Positions 8,990 through 23,286 of a DNA stretch of 64,000 nucleotides are shown piece by piece. The notes beneath the pieces are model-generated. The model saw only the letters and a program-made list of their open reading frames with translations. It was not told the origin of the DNA and searched no databases. The number at the start of each line of letters is the position of its first letter. Position 1 is the stretch's first letter. The stretch is taken from contig NZ_VFNU01000001.1 of assembly GCF_006715725.1 (NCBI RefSeq), positions 3,844,001-3,908,000 of the forward strand. Reading direction: 5' to 3'. This DNA comes from Nocardioides sp. SLBN-35. Lineage in GTDB: Bacteria; Actinomycetota; Actinomycetes; Propionibacteriales; Nocardioidaceae. Position numbers and translations under genes: made by a program.

Positions 8990-9117
8990 CTGCTCCCTCT
9001 CGTCACGGCGTACCGGGGCCCCGTTCTTGGGTCGGGACCCCGTCCCCGCCCCGCATTCTGCCGCGTCCGGACCGGCCGGGTCACCTGAACCCGGCACCTC
9101 GGCGCGCCGCAGGCACA

Positions 9118-11214
<2,097 letters not shown>

Positions 11215-11273
11215 GCATGAGCCGCGATGGCCTAGGTTGTGGTCACCGTCACACCTATCTCGGGAGGTCACCC

Positions 11274-12773
11274 ATGCCTCGATCCAGGACCGTCCTCGGC
11301 GCCGCACTGGCGTCGCTGGTCGCCATCGGGCTCACCGTCACCGCCGGCGTCGTACCGGCCACGTCCACCCCGCCCTCACCGGGCTCGCCCGCGGCGGCGC
11401 TGTCCGTCGCGGGCCGCGCACCGGACGCCGAGGGCGACATCCTCGACCGGGTCCGGAGCCTGCGCGGCGTCACCTCGATCACCGAGGCGGCCGCACCGGC
11501 CGGCTACCGGTTCTTCAAGATCACCTTCCGACAGCCGGTCGACCACCGCCACCCCGAAGCCGGCACGTTCGAGCAGCGGCTGACCCTGCTGCACAAGGAC
11601 ACCAGCCGTCCGATGGTGATGTACACCAGCGGCTACAACGTCTCGCAGAACCCCAGCCGCAGCGAGCCGACGCAGATCGTCGACGGCAACCAGCTGAGCA
11701 TGGAGTACCGCTTCTTCGAGCCGTCGATCCCCGACTCCCCGGACTGGCCCCGGCAGCTGACGATCTGGCAGGCCGCCTCCGACCAGCACCGGATCATCCG
11801 CGCGTTCCAGCGGATCTACCGGGAGAGCTGGATCACCACCGGCGGCTCCAAGGGCGGCATGACGGCGACATACCACCGCCGCTTCTTCCCCGACGACGTC
11901 GACGGGACGGTGCCGTACGTCGCGCCGAACGACGTCGACAACGACCACGACGCCTACAACGAGTTCCTGGCGAACGTCGGCACCGACCCGCAGTGCCGGG
12001 CCGCCCTCACCGCCGTCCAGCGGCGGATCCTCGGGCCCGACCGGGCCTGGTTCCTCGAGCGCACCCGGGCCGATGCCGAGGCGACCGGTGACACCTGGGA
12101 GGTGCTGGGCAGCCTCGACCGCGGCATGGAGACGGCGGTCGTCGACCTGTACTTCACCTTCTGGCAGTACTCCCCGCAGTCCGCGTGCGCCGACGTACCC
12201 GGTCCCGAGGCCACCAACGAGGAGGTCTGGGCCTGGACCCAGGGCGTGGTGCCGCTGACCGGCTATCTCGACCAGGGCCTGCTCGGGACGCTCGCGTACT
12301 ACTACCAGGCGGCCTATCAGCTCGGCTGGTACGAGGCCTACGAGGCGCCGCTGGCCGACGTCCTCCAGCACCCGGGCGGCTGGGGCGGGGCGAACTTCGT
12401 GCCCGACGAGCTCAAGCCGATCGCGTTCGACCGCCGGGCGATGGCCGACATCGACCGCTGGGTGCGGACCCGGTCGACCGAGATGCTCTACGTGTACGGC
12501 GGCAACGACCCGTGGGGCGCGGAGGCGTTCGAGTGCGGGCGACGCGCGGTCCAGCGGGAGTGCTCGGTGCACGTCGTCGCGGGCGGCACCCACGGCGCCC
12601 GGATCGCCCAGCTGCCCGAGGCGGAACGGCTCGCGGCGACCGCGCAGATCCTCGCGTGGGCCGGGCTCGGTCCGGACGACCGCGCGGCGAAGGAGGTCGC
12701 CGCGGACGGGCGCCCCGCCCACGTCCCCGGCCTCGACCGGCGCCCGGACTACCTGCGCCCGCCCGGGCGCTGA
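11274..12773 (+). CDS. Secreted S37-family (PS-10) serine peptidase
   Basis: The protein starts with a long Ala-rich signal peptide (MPRSRTVLGAALASLVAIGL to about residue 25-30) after a strong GGGAGG site and the ATG at 11274. The nucleophile is S192 in GGSKGGM, with the S37 signatures QPVDHRHPEAGTFEQRL and YTSGYNV upstream; the late GGNDPWGAEAFECG and GGTHGARI regions would supply the acid and His. The mature 470-residue domain fits Streptomyces tripeptidyl aminopeptidase-type S37 enzymes, which trim peptides outside the cell. Six Cys-poor segments and no anchor: a soluble exoprotein. Convergent with glgP. Confidence 0.88.
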   Translation: MPRSRTVLGAALASLVAIGLTVTAGVVPATSTPPSPGSPAAALSVAGRAPDAEGDILDRVRSLRGVTSITEAAAPAGYRFFKITFRQPVDHRHPEAGTFEQRLTLLHKDTSRPMVMYTSGYNVSQNPSRSEPTQIVDGNQLSMEYRFFEPSIPDSPDWPRQLTIWQAASDQHRIIRAFQRIYRESWITTGGSKGGMTATYHRRFFPDDVDGTVPYVAPNDVDNDHDAYNEFLANVGTDPQCRAALTAVQRRILGPDRAWFLERTRADAEATGDTWEVLGSLDRGMETAVVDLYFTFWQYSPQSACADVPGPEATNEEVWAWTQGVVPLTGYLDQGLLGTLAYYYQAAYQLGWYEAYEAPLADVLQHPGGWGGANFVPDELKPIAFDRRAMADIDRWVRTRSTEMLYVYGGNDPWGAEAFECGRRAVQRECSVHVVAGGTHGARIAQLPEAERLAATAQILAWAGLGPDDRAAKEVAADGRPAHVPGLDRRPDYLRPPGR

Positions 12774-12785
12774 CGCCTCGCGGGG

Positions 12786-15371
12786 TCAGGCCAGCGCCAC
12801 GACCCCGAGCTCGGCCGGTGCGACCAGGAGCGGGTTGCGCGGCAGCACGCGGACCGTGTAGCCGAACGGACCGGACCGGCCGAGCTCGACGTCGCCGTCG
12901 AAGCGGTGGCGGCCGCCGTCGTACGACTCGACCAGGGTGAGTGGGACGGCGGCCGCGGCGACGATGTCGTCCTCGGCGTCGACCCGGCCGTGGACCAGCT
13001 GCACCTCGACGTCCTGGGGCGAGAGCTCCCCGAGTGCGACGTAGGAGCGGACGTGGAGGACGGCGCCGACCTCGGCGACATCGCCGATGCCCTCGGTCTC
13101 GACGTGCTCGACCCGGACGCCACCCCAGGCCCCGCGGACGTGGGCCTTCCAGGCGGCCAGGTCACGGGCGCCGTTCTCGACGGCTGCGAGCGCGCGGGCG
13201 TTGTGGGCGGCAGGTGCGTAGAGCTTCTCGACGTAGTCGCGGACCATCCGGGTGGCGAGCACCTTGGGGCCGAGGTTTGCCCAGGTGGCGCGCAGCATCG
13301 CGATCCAGCCCGCGGGCACGCCCTCGTGGTCGTGGTCGTAGAAGCGGGGTGCGACCTCGTTCTCGATGAGGTCGTAGAGGGCGGCGGCCTCGAGGTCGTC
13401 GCGCTGGTCGGAGTAGTCCTCCAGCCCGTCGGCGGACGGGATCGGCCAGCCGAACTCCGGCTCGTACCACTCGTCCCACCAGCCATCGAGGATCGACAGG
13501 TTGAGGCCGCCGTTGAGCGCGGCCTTCATGCCCGACGTACCGCAGGCCTCGTAGGGGCGCAGCGGGTTGTTGAGCCACACGTCGCAGCCCGGGTAGAGCG
13601 GCTGGGCGAGGGCGATGTCGTAGTTGGGCAGGAACACGATCCGGTGGCGCACGTCCTCGGCGTCGGCGAAGCGCACCAGCTCCTGGATCAGCCGCTTGCC
13701 GCCGTCGTCGGCGGGGTGCGCCTTGCCGGCGACGACCAGCTGGACCGGACGCTCGGGGTGGAGCAGCAGTGCCTTGAGCCGGTCGGGGTCGCGCAGCATC
13801 AGCGTGAGTCGCTTGTACGACGGCACCCGGCGTGCGAAGCCGATCGTCAGCACGTCGGGGTCGAGGGCGTCGTCGATCCAGCCGAGCTCGGCCGGCGAGG
13901 CACCGCGCTTCTCCCACGACTTGCGCAGCCGGCGGCGGGCGTCGTCGACCAGCCGCTGGCGCAGCGCGCGCTTGGTGCTCCACACCTCGGTGCCGGGCAC
14001 CTTGTCGAAGGCCGCCCAGAACGCGGCGGCGTCGTCGCCGTGGTAGTCGGCGCCCTGCGCCTCCGCGAGCGCGGCGACCTCGGGTGCGACCCAGGTCGGG
14101 GCGTGCACGCCGTTGGTGATCGAGGCGATCGGCACCTCCGCCTCGTCGAACGCCGGCCACAGGCCGTTGAACATGCCGCGGCTGACGTGGCCGTGCAGCT
14201 GCGAGACGCCGTTGGCGCGCTGCGCGAGCCGGAAGCCCATCACCGCCATGTTGAACACACCGGGGTCGCCGCCGTCGTAGTCCTCGGCACCCAGCGCCAG
14301 CACCTGGTCGACCGGGACTCCGGGGGTGGCGCCGTGCTCGCCGAGGTACTGCTCGACCAGCGTGCGCGGGAACCGGTCGATGCCCGCCGGCACCGGAGTG
14401 TGGGTGGTGAAGACGGTCGAGGCGCGGCCCGCCTCGAGCGCGGCGGCGAAGTCGAGGTCGCTGTCGGCCGTGAGCTCGCGGATCCGCTCCACGCCGAGGA
14501 ATCCGGCGTGTCCCTCGTTGGTGTGGAACACCTCGGGCGCGGGGGCGCCGGTGATCCGGGAGTAGGCGCGCAGCGCCCGCACGCCGCCGACCCCGAGCAG
14601 CAGCTCCTGGCGCAGGCGGTGCTCGGTGTTGCCGCCGTAGAGCCGGTCGGTGACGAGCCGGTAGGCCTCCGGGTTCTCCTCGACGTCGGTGTCGAGCAGC
14701 AGCAGCGGCACCCGGCCCACGCTCGCCACGAAGACCCGGGCGAGCAGGTCCGGGCCGTCGGGCATCCGGATCGCGATCGTCGTACGGCTGCCGTCGGGCT
14801 CGTGGAGCAGCGAGAGCGGCAGCTCGTCGGGGTCGAGGACGGGGTAGCTCTCCTGCTGCCATCCGTCGCGCGAGAGCGCCTGCTTGAAGTAGCCGTGGTG
14901 GTAGAGCAGCCCCACGGCGACGATCGGGACGCCGAGGTCGCTGGCGGCCTTGAGGTGGTCGCCGGCGAGGATGCCGAGGCCGCCGGAGTACTGCGGCAGC
15001 ACGGCGGTGATGCCGTACTCCGGGGAGAAGTAGGCGATCGAGCTCGGCCAGGTCGCGTCCGGGTCGGCTGCTTGCGCGCGCTGGTACCAGCGGTCCTCGG
15101 TGAGGTACGACGCCAGGTCGGCTCGGGTCTCGGCCACCCGTCGTACGTAGTCGTCGTCGGCCACCAGCTCGGCCCACCGCTCCGCGCTGACCTCACCCAG
15201 CATCCGCAGCGGGTCGCGCCCAGACTCCTGCCAGAGACGGTCGTCGATGGCCTCGAACAGCGCCTGGGTCGGCGGGTGCCAGGACCAGCGCAGGTTGGCC
15301 GCGAGCTCGCCCAGTGAGGCGAGCGCGTCGGGCAGGACGGGGCGGACCGTGAACCTCCGGATCGCACGCAT
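12786..15371 (-). CDS. glgP: Alpha-glucan (glycogen/maltodextrin) phosphorylase GlgP
   Basis: GlgP releases glucose 1-phosphate from the non-reducing ends of alpha-1,4-glucans using phosphate and PLP. The 861-residue protein belongs to the short actinobacterial type: an N-terminal DUF3417 region (LGELAANLRWSWHPPTQALF), then the phosphorylase core with YFSPEYGI, GGLGILAGDHLKAASDLG, HTNEGHAGFL, and the PLP lysine K616 in GTSGMKAALNGG. A C-terminal beta-rich domain follows. The upstream minus-strand sequence has TTGGAT, 18 bases, TAACGT just before the ATG, a possible leaderless promoter. Confidence 0.95.
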   Translation of the reverse strand: MRAIRRFTVRPVLPDALASLGELAANLRWSWHPPTQALFEAIDDRLWQESGRDPLRMLGEVSAERWAELVADDDYVRRVAETRADLASYLTEDRWYQRAQAADPDATWPSSIAYFSPEYGITAVLPQYSGGLGILAGDHLKAASDLGVPIVAVGLLYHHGYFKQALSRDGWQQESYPVLDPDELPLSLLHEPDGSRTTIAIRMPDGPDLLARVFVASVGRVPLLLLDTDVEENPEAYRLVTDRLYGGNTEHRLRQELLLGVGGVRALRAYSRITGAPAPEVFHTNEGHAGFLGVERIRELTADSDLDFAAALEAGRASTVFTTHTPVPAGIDRFPRTLVEQYLGEHGATPGVPVDQVLALGAEDYDGGDPGVFNMAVMGFRLAQRANGVSQLHGHVSRGMFNGLWPAFDEAEVPIASITNGVHAPTWVAPEVAALAEAQGADYHGDDAAAFWAAFDKVPGTEVWSTKRALRQRLVDDARRRLRKSWEKRGASPAELGWIDDALDPDVLTIGFARRVPSYKRLTLMLRDPDRLKALLLHPERPVQLVVAGKAHPADDGGKRLIQELVRFADAEDVRHRIVFLPNYDIALAQPLYPGCDVWLNNPLRPYEACGTSGMKAALNGGLNLSILDGWWDEWYEPEFGWPIPSADGLEDYSDQRDDLEAAALYDLIENEVAPRFYDHDHEGVPAGWIAMLRATWANLGPKVLATRMVRDYVEKLYAPAAHNARALAAVENGARDLAAWKAHVRGAWGGVRVEHVETEGIGDVAEVGAVLHVRSYVALGELSPQDVEVQLVHGRVDAEDDIVAAAAVPLTLVESYDGGRHRFDGDVELGRSGPFGYTVRVLPRNPLLVAPAELGVVALA

Positions 15372-15560
15372 GGACCGACGTTAGCCAATCGGACTTGAAC
15401 GATCCAATAGGCGGTGGCATCGGACGAGATAGATGTGACGCGGGGTTCCGCGTAACGCGGGCGTGCCCACCTCCGTTGTGGTGGTACAGACGGGCGGGGT
15501 GGAGTCATGGGGGCCGCCTCGCCCGTCGTACTTCTCGAGTACGGGGCGGGTGTTTCCGGC

Positions 15561-15615
15561 TCAACTACCGAATTCGTCGCTGGGCGCCGCCGTCGGTGAC
15601 GAATTCGGTAGTTGA
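15561..15615. repeat. Perfect 18-bp inverted repeat A
   Basis: Left arm TCAACTACCGAATTCGTC (15561-15578) and right arm GACGAATTCGGTAGTTGA (15598-15615) are exact reverse complements around a 19-base centre. The core CCGAATTCGTCGC is almost the same as CCGAATTGGTCGC in inverted repeat B at 29849. AT content of the arms is far above the surroundings. Confidence 0.85.
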
Positions 15616-15653
15616 ACCGCAGCGACCACCCGAGCCGCCGGAGGCGATCGGCC

Positions 15654-15659
15654 TAGGCT
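15654..15659 (+). promoter_or_regulatory. -10 box TAGGCT for leaderless moeA
   Basis: TAGGCT is followed by seven bases and the moeA ATG at 15667, with no ribosome binding site between them. This matches the leaderless pattern seen at proA, glgE and glgB. Confidence 0.55.
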
Positions 15660-15666
15660 GGCGCCG

Positions 15667-16908
15667 ATGACTACCGCACCCCTCCGCCCGGTCCCCGAGC
15701 ACCAGCGCCACGTCGCCGCCCTCCTCGCCGCGGGGCACGGCCCGGACCGGCCGTGGCCGACCGAGACGGTCCCGCTCGAGCAGGCCCTCGGTCGGGTGCT
15801 GGGCGAGAGCGTCACCGCGCCGGAGCCGCTGCCGGCGTTCGACAACTCCGGGATGGACGGGTACGCCGTGCGCGCGGCCGACGTCGCGGGCGCGACGCCC
15901 GACACGCCGGTCCGCCTCAGCGTCGGCGAGGACATCCCGGCCGGGGCGCCGGTGGGTGAGCTGGCGCCGGGGACGGTGCGGCGGATCATGACCGGCGCGG
16001 CCGTACCCGCGGGTGCCGACGCGGTGGTCGAGGTCGAGGTGACCGACGGCGGGACCGAGACGGTCGAGATCCGCGAGGCGCGCGACGTGGGGAGCTTCGT
16101 CCGGACCGCCGGGTCCGACGTGGCGCAGGGTGCCGAGGTCCTGTCGACCGGTTGCACGCTGGGACCGGCCCAGCTCGGCGTCCTCGCCGCGTTCGGGGTC
16201 CGCGAGGTCGTCGTACGACGGCGCCCGCGGGTGCTCGTCGTGTCGACCGGGAGCGAGCTGGCCGAGGACCCCGCGCCCGGATCCGGCCAGATCCGCGACG
16301 CCAACGGGGCGCTGCTCGCGGCGGCGGTCGAGGAGGCCGGCGGCGTGGCGGTGCGCAAGCTGTGGGTCGAGGACGACGTACCGACCTTCCTGGCGCTGCT
16401 CGACGGCGAGCTCGCGGCGGGCGACGTCGACCTGGTCATCACCAGCGGCGGCGTCAGCGCCGGGGCCTACGAGGTGGTCAAGGACGGGCTGGGACCGCGC
16501 GGGGTCGAGTTCGTGAAGGTGGCGATGCAGCCCGGCATGCCGCAGGGCTCCGGCCTCCTGAACCAGAAGACGCCCATCATCTGCCTGCCCGGCAACCCGG
16601 TGAGCGCGCTGACCTCATGGGAGGTCTTCGTGCGGCCCGCGCTGCGGCTGGCGTTCGGGCACCCCCGCCCGCAGCGCACCGTCGTGCGCGCCACGCTCAC
16701 CGAGCCCCTCCAGCCGCTGCGGGGCAAGCGCCAGCTGCGGCGCGCCCGCCTCGACCGCACCGCCGGGACGGTCGCGCCGTGGGGTCCCCCGGGCTCGGCC
16801 TTCCTCGGCTGGTTCGCCGGCGCCGACGCGCTCATCGACCTCCCGGCCGACGGCGCTCCCCTGGCGGCCGGCGACCCGGTGGACGTCTGGGACCTGGCGT
16901 CCGACTAG
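15667..16908 (+). CDS. moeA: Molybdopterin molybdotransferase MoeA
   Basis: MoeA inserts molybdate into adenylated molybdopterin, the last step of molybdenum cofactor synthesis. The 413-residue protein shows the family signature PLPAFDNSGMDGYAVRAADV near residue 55, then IPAGAPVGELAPGTVRRIMTGAAVP, the MoCF domain with VVSTGSEL, ITSGGVSAGAYEVVKDGLG, and PGNPVSALTSWEVFVRPALR. Length and domain order are normal. It is a lone molybdenum gene set between glgP and glgE; no moaA, moaC or mogA is in the window. Confidence 0.95.
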   Translation: MTTAPLRPVPEHQRHVAALLAAGHGPDRPWPTETVPLEQALGRVLGESVTAPEPLPAFDNSGMDGYAVRAADVAGATPDTPVRLSVGEDIPAGAPVGELAPGTVRRIMTGAAVPAGADAVVEVEVTDGGTETVEIREARDVGSFVRTAGSDVAQGAEVLSTGCTLGPAQLGVLAAFGVREVVVRRRPRVLVVSTGSELAEDPAPGSGQIRDANGALLAAAVEEAGGVAVRKLWVEDDVPTFLALLDGELAAGDVDLVITSGGVSAGAYEVVKDGLGPRGVEFVKVAMQPGMPQGSGLLNQKTPIICLPGNPVSALTSWEVFVRPALRLAFGHPRPQRTVVRATLTEPLQPLRGKRQLRRARLDRTAGTVAPWGPPGSAFLGWFAGADALIDLPADGAPLAAGDPVDVWDLASD

Positions 16909-16942
16909 CCACACGACTGGACGCACCCCATCAGTGACTCGA

Positions 16943-16948
16943 TAGGTT
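16943..16948 (+). promoter_or_regulatory. -10 box TAGGTT for glgE
   Basis: TAGGTT, then CGAGTC, then the glgE ATG at 16955. The short spacing points to a leaderless transcript that drives the glgE-treS-pep2 operon. Confidence 0.55.
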
Positions 16949-16954
16949 CGAGTC

Positions 16955-18969
<2,015 letters not shown>

Positions 18970-18973
<4 letters not shown>

Positions 18974-20667
18974 CCACGGCCGAGTCGATCGTCCTGAACG
19001 AGGAGCCGGAGTGGTTCCGCACCGCGGTCTTCTACGAGGTGCTGGTCCGCTCCTTCCGCGACTCCAATGCCGACGGCACCGGTGACTTCCAGGGCCTGAC
19101 CGAGAAGCTCGACTACCTGCAGTGGCTGGGCGTCGACTGCTTGTGGGTGCCGCCGTTCTTCACCTCGCCGCTGCGCGACGGCGGGTACGACGTCGCCGAC
19201 TACACCGGGATCCTGCCCGAGATCGGCACCGTCGAGGACTTCCACGCCTTCCTCGACGCCGCCCATGAGCGCGGGATCCGGGTGATCATCGACTTCGTCA
19301 TGAACCACACCAGCGACGCGCACCCGTGGTTCCAGGCCTCGCGCAGCGACCCCGACGGCCCGTACGGCGACTTCTACGTCTGGTCCGACACCGACGAGCT
19401 CTACCAGGACGCGCGGATCATCTTCGTCGACACCGAGCCGTCGAACTGGACCTGGGACCAGACCCGCGGCCAGTACTACTGGCACCGCTTCTTCCACCAC
19501 CAGCCCGACCTGAACTTCGACAACCCCAAGGTGCAGGAGGCGATGCTGGAGGCGATGGCGTTCTGGCTCGACATGGGCCTCGACGGGTTCCGGCTCGACG
19601 CGGTGCCCTACCTCTACGAGCGGCCCGGCACCAACGGCGAGAACCTCCCCGAGACGCACGAGATGCTCAAGCGGGTGCGTCGCTTCGTCGACGACAACTA
19701 CCCCGGCCGGGTGCTGCTGTGCGAGGCGAACCAGTGGCCGACCGACGTCGTGGAGTACTTCGGCGACCCGGAGGTCGGCGGCGACGAGTGCCACATGGCC
19801 TTCCACTTCCCGGTGATGCCGCGCATCTTCATGGCCGTGCGCCGCGAGTCGCGCTTCCCGATCTCGGAGATCATGGAGCAGACGCCGGACATCCCGTCGG
19901 GCTGCCAGTGGGGCATCTTCCTGCGCAACCACGACGAGCTGACCCTCGAGATGGTCACCGACGAGGACCGCGACTACATGTGGGGCGAGTACGCCAAGGA
20001 CCCCCGCATGAAGGCCAACATCGGCATCCGCCGCCGGCTCGCGCCGCTGCTCGACAACGACACCAACCAGATCGAGTTGTTCACCGCGCTGCTGCTCTCG
20101 CTGCCCGGCTCCCCCGTCCTCTACTACGGCGACGAGATCGGGATGGGCGACAACATCTGGCTCGGTGACCGCGACGGCGTGCGTACGCCGATGCAGTGGA
20201 CCCCCGACCGCAACGCCGGATTCTCCTCGGCGACACCCGGCAAGCTGCACCTGCCGACCATCCAGGACCCGGTCTACGGCTACCAGAGCGTCAACGTCGA
20301 GGCGCAGCTGGAGAACCCTTCCTCGCTGCTGCACTGGACCCGCCGGATGATCCACATCCGCCGCCAGCACGACGCCTTCGGGCTCGGCACCTTCAGCGAC
20401 CTCGGCGGCTCCAACCCGACCGTGCTGTCCTACGTCCGCGAGCACGACGCGGACGACGTCATCCTGTGCGTCAACAACCTCTCCCGCTTCCCGCAGCCGG
20501 TCGAGCTCGACCTGCGCCGGTTCGAGGGCCGGGTGCCGGTGGAGCTGCTGGGCGGCGTCCCGTTCCCCAAGATCGGTGAGCTCCCGTATCTCCTGACGCT
20601 GAGCGGGCACGGCTTCTACTGGTTCCGGTTGACGGATCCGGAGACGACCGGGAGGCCGGTGCTGTGA
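18970..20667 (+). CDS. treS: Trehalose synthase (maltose alpha-D-glucosyltransferase) TreS
   Basis: TreS interconverts maltose and trehalose. The 565-residue GH13_16 enzyme contains [20 protein letters not shown], the nucleophile D210 in [15 protein letters not shown], the acid/base E252 in [18 protein letters not shown], the [19 protein letters not shown] segment and the [10 protein letters not shown] motif, all characteristic. No separate maltokinase domain is fused; that activity is encoded by the next gene. Both ends overlap neighbours (ATGA with glgE, GTGA with pep2), so the three proteins are translationally coupled. Confidence 0.96.
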
Positions 20668-21995
20668 CTGCTTCGTTCCTCGCCCCGTTCCTCGAGCACA
20701 GCCGCTGGTTCGGCGGGAAAGGACGCGCGTTCGCCGTCACCGGCACCCGCGAGCTGCTGCGCCTCGGGACCGACCCTGAGGTCGTGCTGCTGCTCGTCGA
20801 GGTGACGTACGACGGCGCCGAGCGCGAGCTCTACCAGGTCCCCCTGGCGCTGTACGACGAGCCGCAGGACCGGCTCGAGCACGCCAAGGTCGGCCACTGG
20901 CCGCCGGCGGAGGACGGGAGCGCGCGGCCGGCGTACGACGCCCTGCACGACCGCGCCGCGACCGCCCACCTGCTGCGGGCCTTCGGCGAGCGGCCGGGGT
21001 TCGTGCGGCTGCCCGGCCACGACCTCGACCTGGACGCGCCGGGCTCGCTGTTCAGCGGCGAGCAGTCGAACTCGTCGGTGCTGTTCGGCGAGGACTCGGT
21101 GCTCAAGATGTTCCGCAAGGTGACGCCGGGCGAGAACCCCGACATCACCACGCACCGGGTGCTCACCGAGGCCGGGTCGCCCCACGTCGCGCAGCTCTAC
21201 GGCTGGATCGAGGTCGAGGACCTGCAGCTCGGGATGCTGCAGCAGTTCCTGCGCACCGCCAGCGACGGCTGGGACCTGGCGCTGGCCAGTGTGCGCGACC
21301 TGTTCGCCGAGGCCGACCTGCATGCCGAGGAGGTCGGTGGCGACTTCGCCAGCGAGGCCGCCCGGCTCGGCACCGCGCTCGCCGAGGTGCACGCCCAGCT
21401 GGCCGAGTCGTTCCCCACGACGTCCGTCGCCGGCGCCGACCTGGCGACCGCGATGGCCAACCGGCTGACGGCGGCCGTCGAGGTGGTGCCGGAGCTGGAG
21501 GAGTACGCCGCGTCCGCGCAGGCCGTGTTCGCGGCGGTGGCCGGGCTCGGCGACGTACCCGTCCAGCGGGTGCACGGCGACCTCCACCTCGGCCAGACGC
21601 TGCGCACCGTACTCGGCTGGAAGCTGGTCGACTTCGAGGGCGAGCCCGCCAAGCCGCTGGCCGAGCGGGTGCTCCCCGACTCGCCGTGGCGCGACGTCGC
21701 GGGCATGCTCCGCTCCTTCGACTATGCGCCGCACGCCGTCGCCGAGTCGATGCCCGAGGAGGATCCGGACGTGCTGCACCAGCGCGGGGTGCGGGCCGAC
21801 GAGTGGGCGCGCCGCAACCGCAAGGCGTTCCTCGCCGCCTACCTGGGCGGGCAGCCGCTGTGGCCGGCCGCCCGGACGCTGCTGACGGCGTACGTCGTCG
21901 ACAAGGCGGTCTACGAGTGCACCTACGAGGCGCGCAACCGGCCCACCTGGCTGCCGATCCCGCTGGCGGGGGTCGCTCGGCTGACGGCCGGCTGA
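20664..21995 (+). CDS. pep2: Maltokinase Pep2 (Mak)
   Basis: Pep2 phosphorylates maltose with ATP to maltose 1-phosphate, the donor for GlgE. The 443-residue protein has the maltokinase N-terminal cap ([17 protein letters not shown]), a kinase-like core with [16 protein letters not shown], the catalytic loop [12 protein letters not shown] (D306) and the metal-binding [10 protein letters not shown]. Length fits stand-alone Pep2. The GTG start overlaps the treS stop. In relatives TreS and Pep2 form a complex; the coupling here supports that. Confidence 0.95.
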   Translation: MTASFLAPFLEHSRWFGGKGRAFAVTGTRELLRLGTDPEVVLLLVEVTYDGAERELYQVPLALYDEPQDRLEHAKVGHWPPAEDGSARPAYDALHDRAATAHLLRAFGERPGFVRLPGHDLDLDAPGSLFSGEQSNSSVLFGEDSVLKMFRKVTPGENPDITTHRVLTEAGSPHVAQLYGWIEVEDLQLGMLQQFLRTASDGWDLALASVRDLFAEADLHAEEVGGDFASEAARLGTALAEVHAQLAESFPTTSVAGADLATAMANRLTAAVEVVPELEEYAASAQAVFAAVAGLGDVPVQRVHGDLHLGQTLRTVLGWKLVDFEGEPAKPLAERVLPDSPWRDVAGMLRSFDYAPHAVAESMPEEDPDVLHQRGVRADEWARRNRKAFLAAYLGGQPLWPAARTLLTAYVVDKAVYECTYEARNRPTWLPIPLAGVARLTAG

Positions 21996-22070
21996 GCCTG
22001 CGTCTGGCCGCTCGAGCGGTCTGCACCAGATCTCCACGATTCCCGACCACCTCCTGCCCCTGCGGGGCCG

Positions 22071-22076
22071 TAGCGT
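22071..22076 (+). promoter_or_regulatory. -10 box TAGCGT before a membrane-protein gene
   Basis: TAGCGT is followed by seven bases and the ATG at 22084, with no ribosome binding site between them. Confidence 0.5.
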
Positions 22077-22083
22077 GCGGGGC

Positions 22084-22461
22084 ATGAGGACTTCGAGGAC
22101 CTGGTACGCCGCCGGCGCGGTCGTCGCGCTCGGCACCACGCTCGTCCTCGCCTTCGGCATCGCCGCCCTCGGCATCGTGGGTGACGGCGGCCCACCGGAC
22201 CTGCTCTACGTCGGTGCCCTGCTGGTGGGCCTCGCCGGCGCCGCGTTGGCGCGGCTGCGCGCGCGGGGCCTGGCGGTGGCGCTGGGCGTCACGGCCGCCG
22301 CGGTGCTGCTCGCGGGCGCGGTCGCGGTGTCCTCCGGGCTCGCCGAGGACGCCCAGACGCTCGACGTGCTCTGGCTCAGCGCCGGCTTCGCGGGGATGTT
22401 CGGGCTGTCGGCGTGGGCGTTCGAGCGCTCGGACGCCGCCCGCGGGGCTCAGCCGAGGTAG
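22084..22461 (+). CDS. Four-span membrane protein, function unknown
   Basis: A 125-residue hydrophobic protein, MRTSRTWYAAGAVVALGTTL..., with predicted spans near residues 8-30, 40-56, 62-82 and 93-112, and basic loops (LARLRARG) that suggest cytosolic sides. I chose the ATG at 22084 because of the -10 box seven bases upstream; an ATG nine bases earlier is inside the spacer. No family is recognised. Its 3' end overlaps the convergent amidase gene by 13 bases. Confidence 0.7.
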   Translation: MRTSRTWYAAGAVVALGTTLVLAFGIAALGIVGDGGPPDLLYVGALLVGLAGAALARLRARGLAVALGVTAAAVLLAGAVAVSSGLAEDAQTLDVLWLSAGFAGMFGLSAWAFERSDAARGAQPR

Positions 22462-23222
22462 CGTCGCACCGCGGTGGCCAGGGCGGCGGCGTACCGCCTC
22501 TGTCCCTTCGCCGAGGTCATCACCCGGGCGTCGGCGGCGCTGCGCATGTTGCCGAGCTCGACCATCGCGGTCGGGACCTCGGACAGGTTGAGGGTGGCGA
22601 GGTCGGAGCGGTGGGTGAGGCCGCGGCCGCCGGCGGTGTAGGTGGCGTTGCGGAAGCCGCGTCCGTGGAGGGCGCCGCGGACGGTGCGGCCGAAGGCGGT
22701 GGACGCGACCTGGCCCTCGGGCTTCGCGGCGACGATGACGTGGAAGCCGCGGCCTCCGCTGAGCGAGCCGTCACCGTGGATGCTGAGCTTGAGGTCGGCG
22801 GGGCGGTCCCAGCCGCGGTACCCGGCGTTGCCGAGCCGGCCGCGGAGGTCGACGCACGGCCCCCAGTCGGCGCGGCTGTTGGTGGTACGGGTCAGGACGA
22901 CCTCGGCGCCGAGCGCGCGCAGCCGCTCGGCGACACGGCGGGCCACCCGCCAGGTGAAGGTCGCCTCGGGGAAGCCGCCGTTGGTCGCCGTACCCGTGGT
23001 GTTGCACGGCTTGGTCTGGCCGTTGCCCGCGGGGACGGGCTGGGCGATCTCGGCGCGGTGGCGGGAGTTGCCGAGCTGGTGGCCGGGGTCGATCACCACC
23101 ACCCGCCCGGCGAGCGGCAGGTGCGCACGGACGGTCGCCGGGGAGTGTGCCGACGCCGGGGCCGCGGGCGTGATCAGGCCGGTGAGGACGGCCAGGACGG
23201 CGAGCACCACGAGACGAGCCAT
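22449..23222 (-). CDS. Secreted N-acetylmuramoyl-L-alanine amidase (Amidase_3)
   Basis: The enzyme cuts the bond between N-acetylmuramic acid and the stem peptide in the cell wall. A signal peptide (MARLVVLAVLAVLTGLITPAAP-ASA) precedes the zinc fold: first ligand His in VVIDPGHQ, second ligand Glu in FPEATFTWRVA, third ligand His in LKLSIHGDGS, and the catalytic Glu in PTAMVELGNM. The 257-residue protein ends right after the domain, without a wall-binding repeat. I chose the ATG at 23222; eleven further codons upstream are poor in coding character. Adjacent to, and divergent from, the ECF sigma factor. Confidence 0.88.
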   Translation of the reverse strand: MARLVVLAVLAVLTGLITPAAPASAHSPATVRAHLPLAGRVVVIDPGHQLGNSRHRAEIAQPVPAGNGQTKPCNTTGTATNGGFPEATFTWRVARRVAERLRALGAEVVLTRTTNSRADWGPCVDLRGRLGNAGYRGWDRPADLKLSIHGDGSLSGGRGFHVIVAAKPEGQVASTAFGRTVRGALHGRGFRNATYTAGGRGLTHRSDLATLNLSEVPTAMVELGNMRSAADARVMTSAKGQRRYAAALATAVRRYLG

Positions 23223-23286
23223 GCCCGCATCATCACACCGGCACGACCGACACAACCGAACGGGCGCCCGGCGACATCTTGGGGGT

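Larger units (their letters stand above)
15372..15666. other. Divergent intergenic region glgP/moeA with two hairpins
   Basis: No gene is seen in these 295 bases. They hold the promoters of glgP (near 15372-15415) and moeA (15654-15659), a hairpin with stem CGTACT/AGTACG and flanking CCC/GGG pairs around 15527-15550, and the long inverted repeat at 15561-15615. Neither structure can terminate glgP or moeA, because both genes are transcribed away from it. Confidence 0.6.

Noticed and set aside
12906..15317. 803-codon open frame on the plus strand
   Set aside because: It is antisense to glgP, whose motifs are intact; long antisense frames are expected at this GC content.
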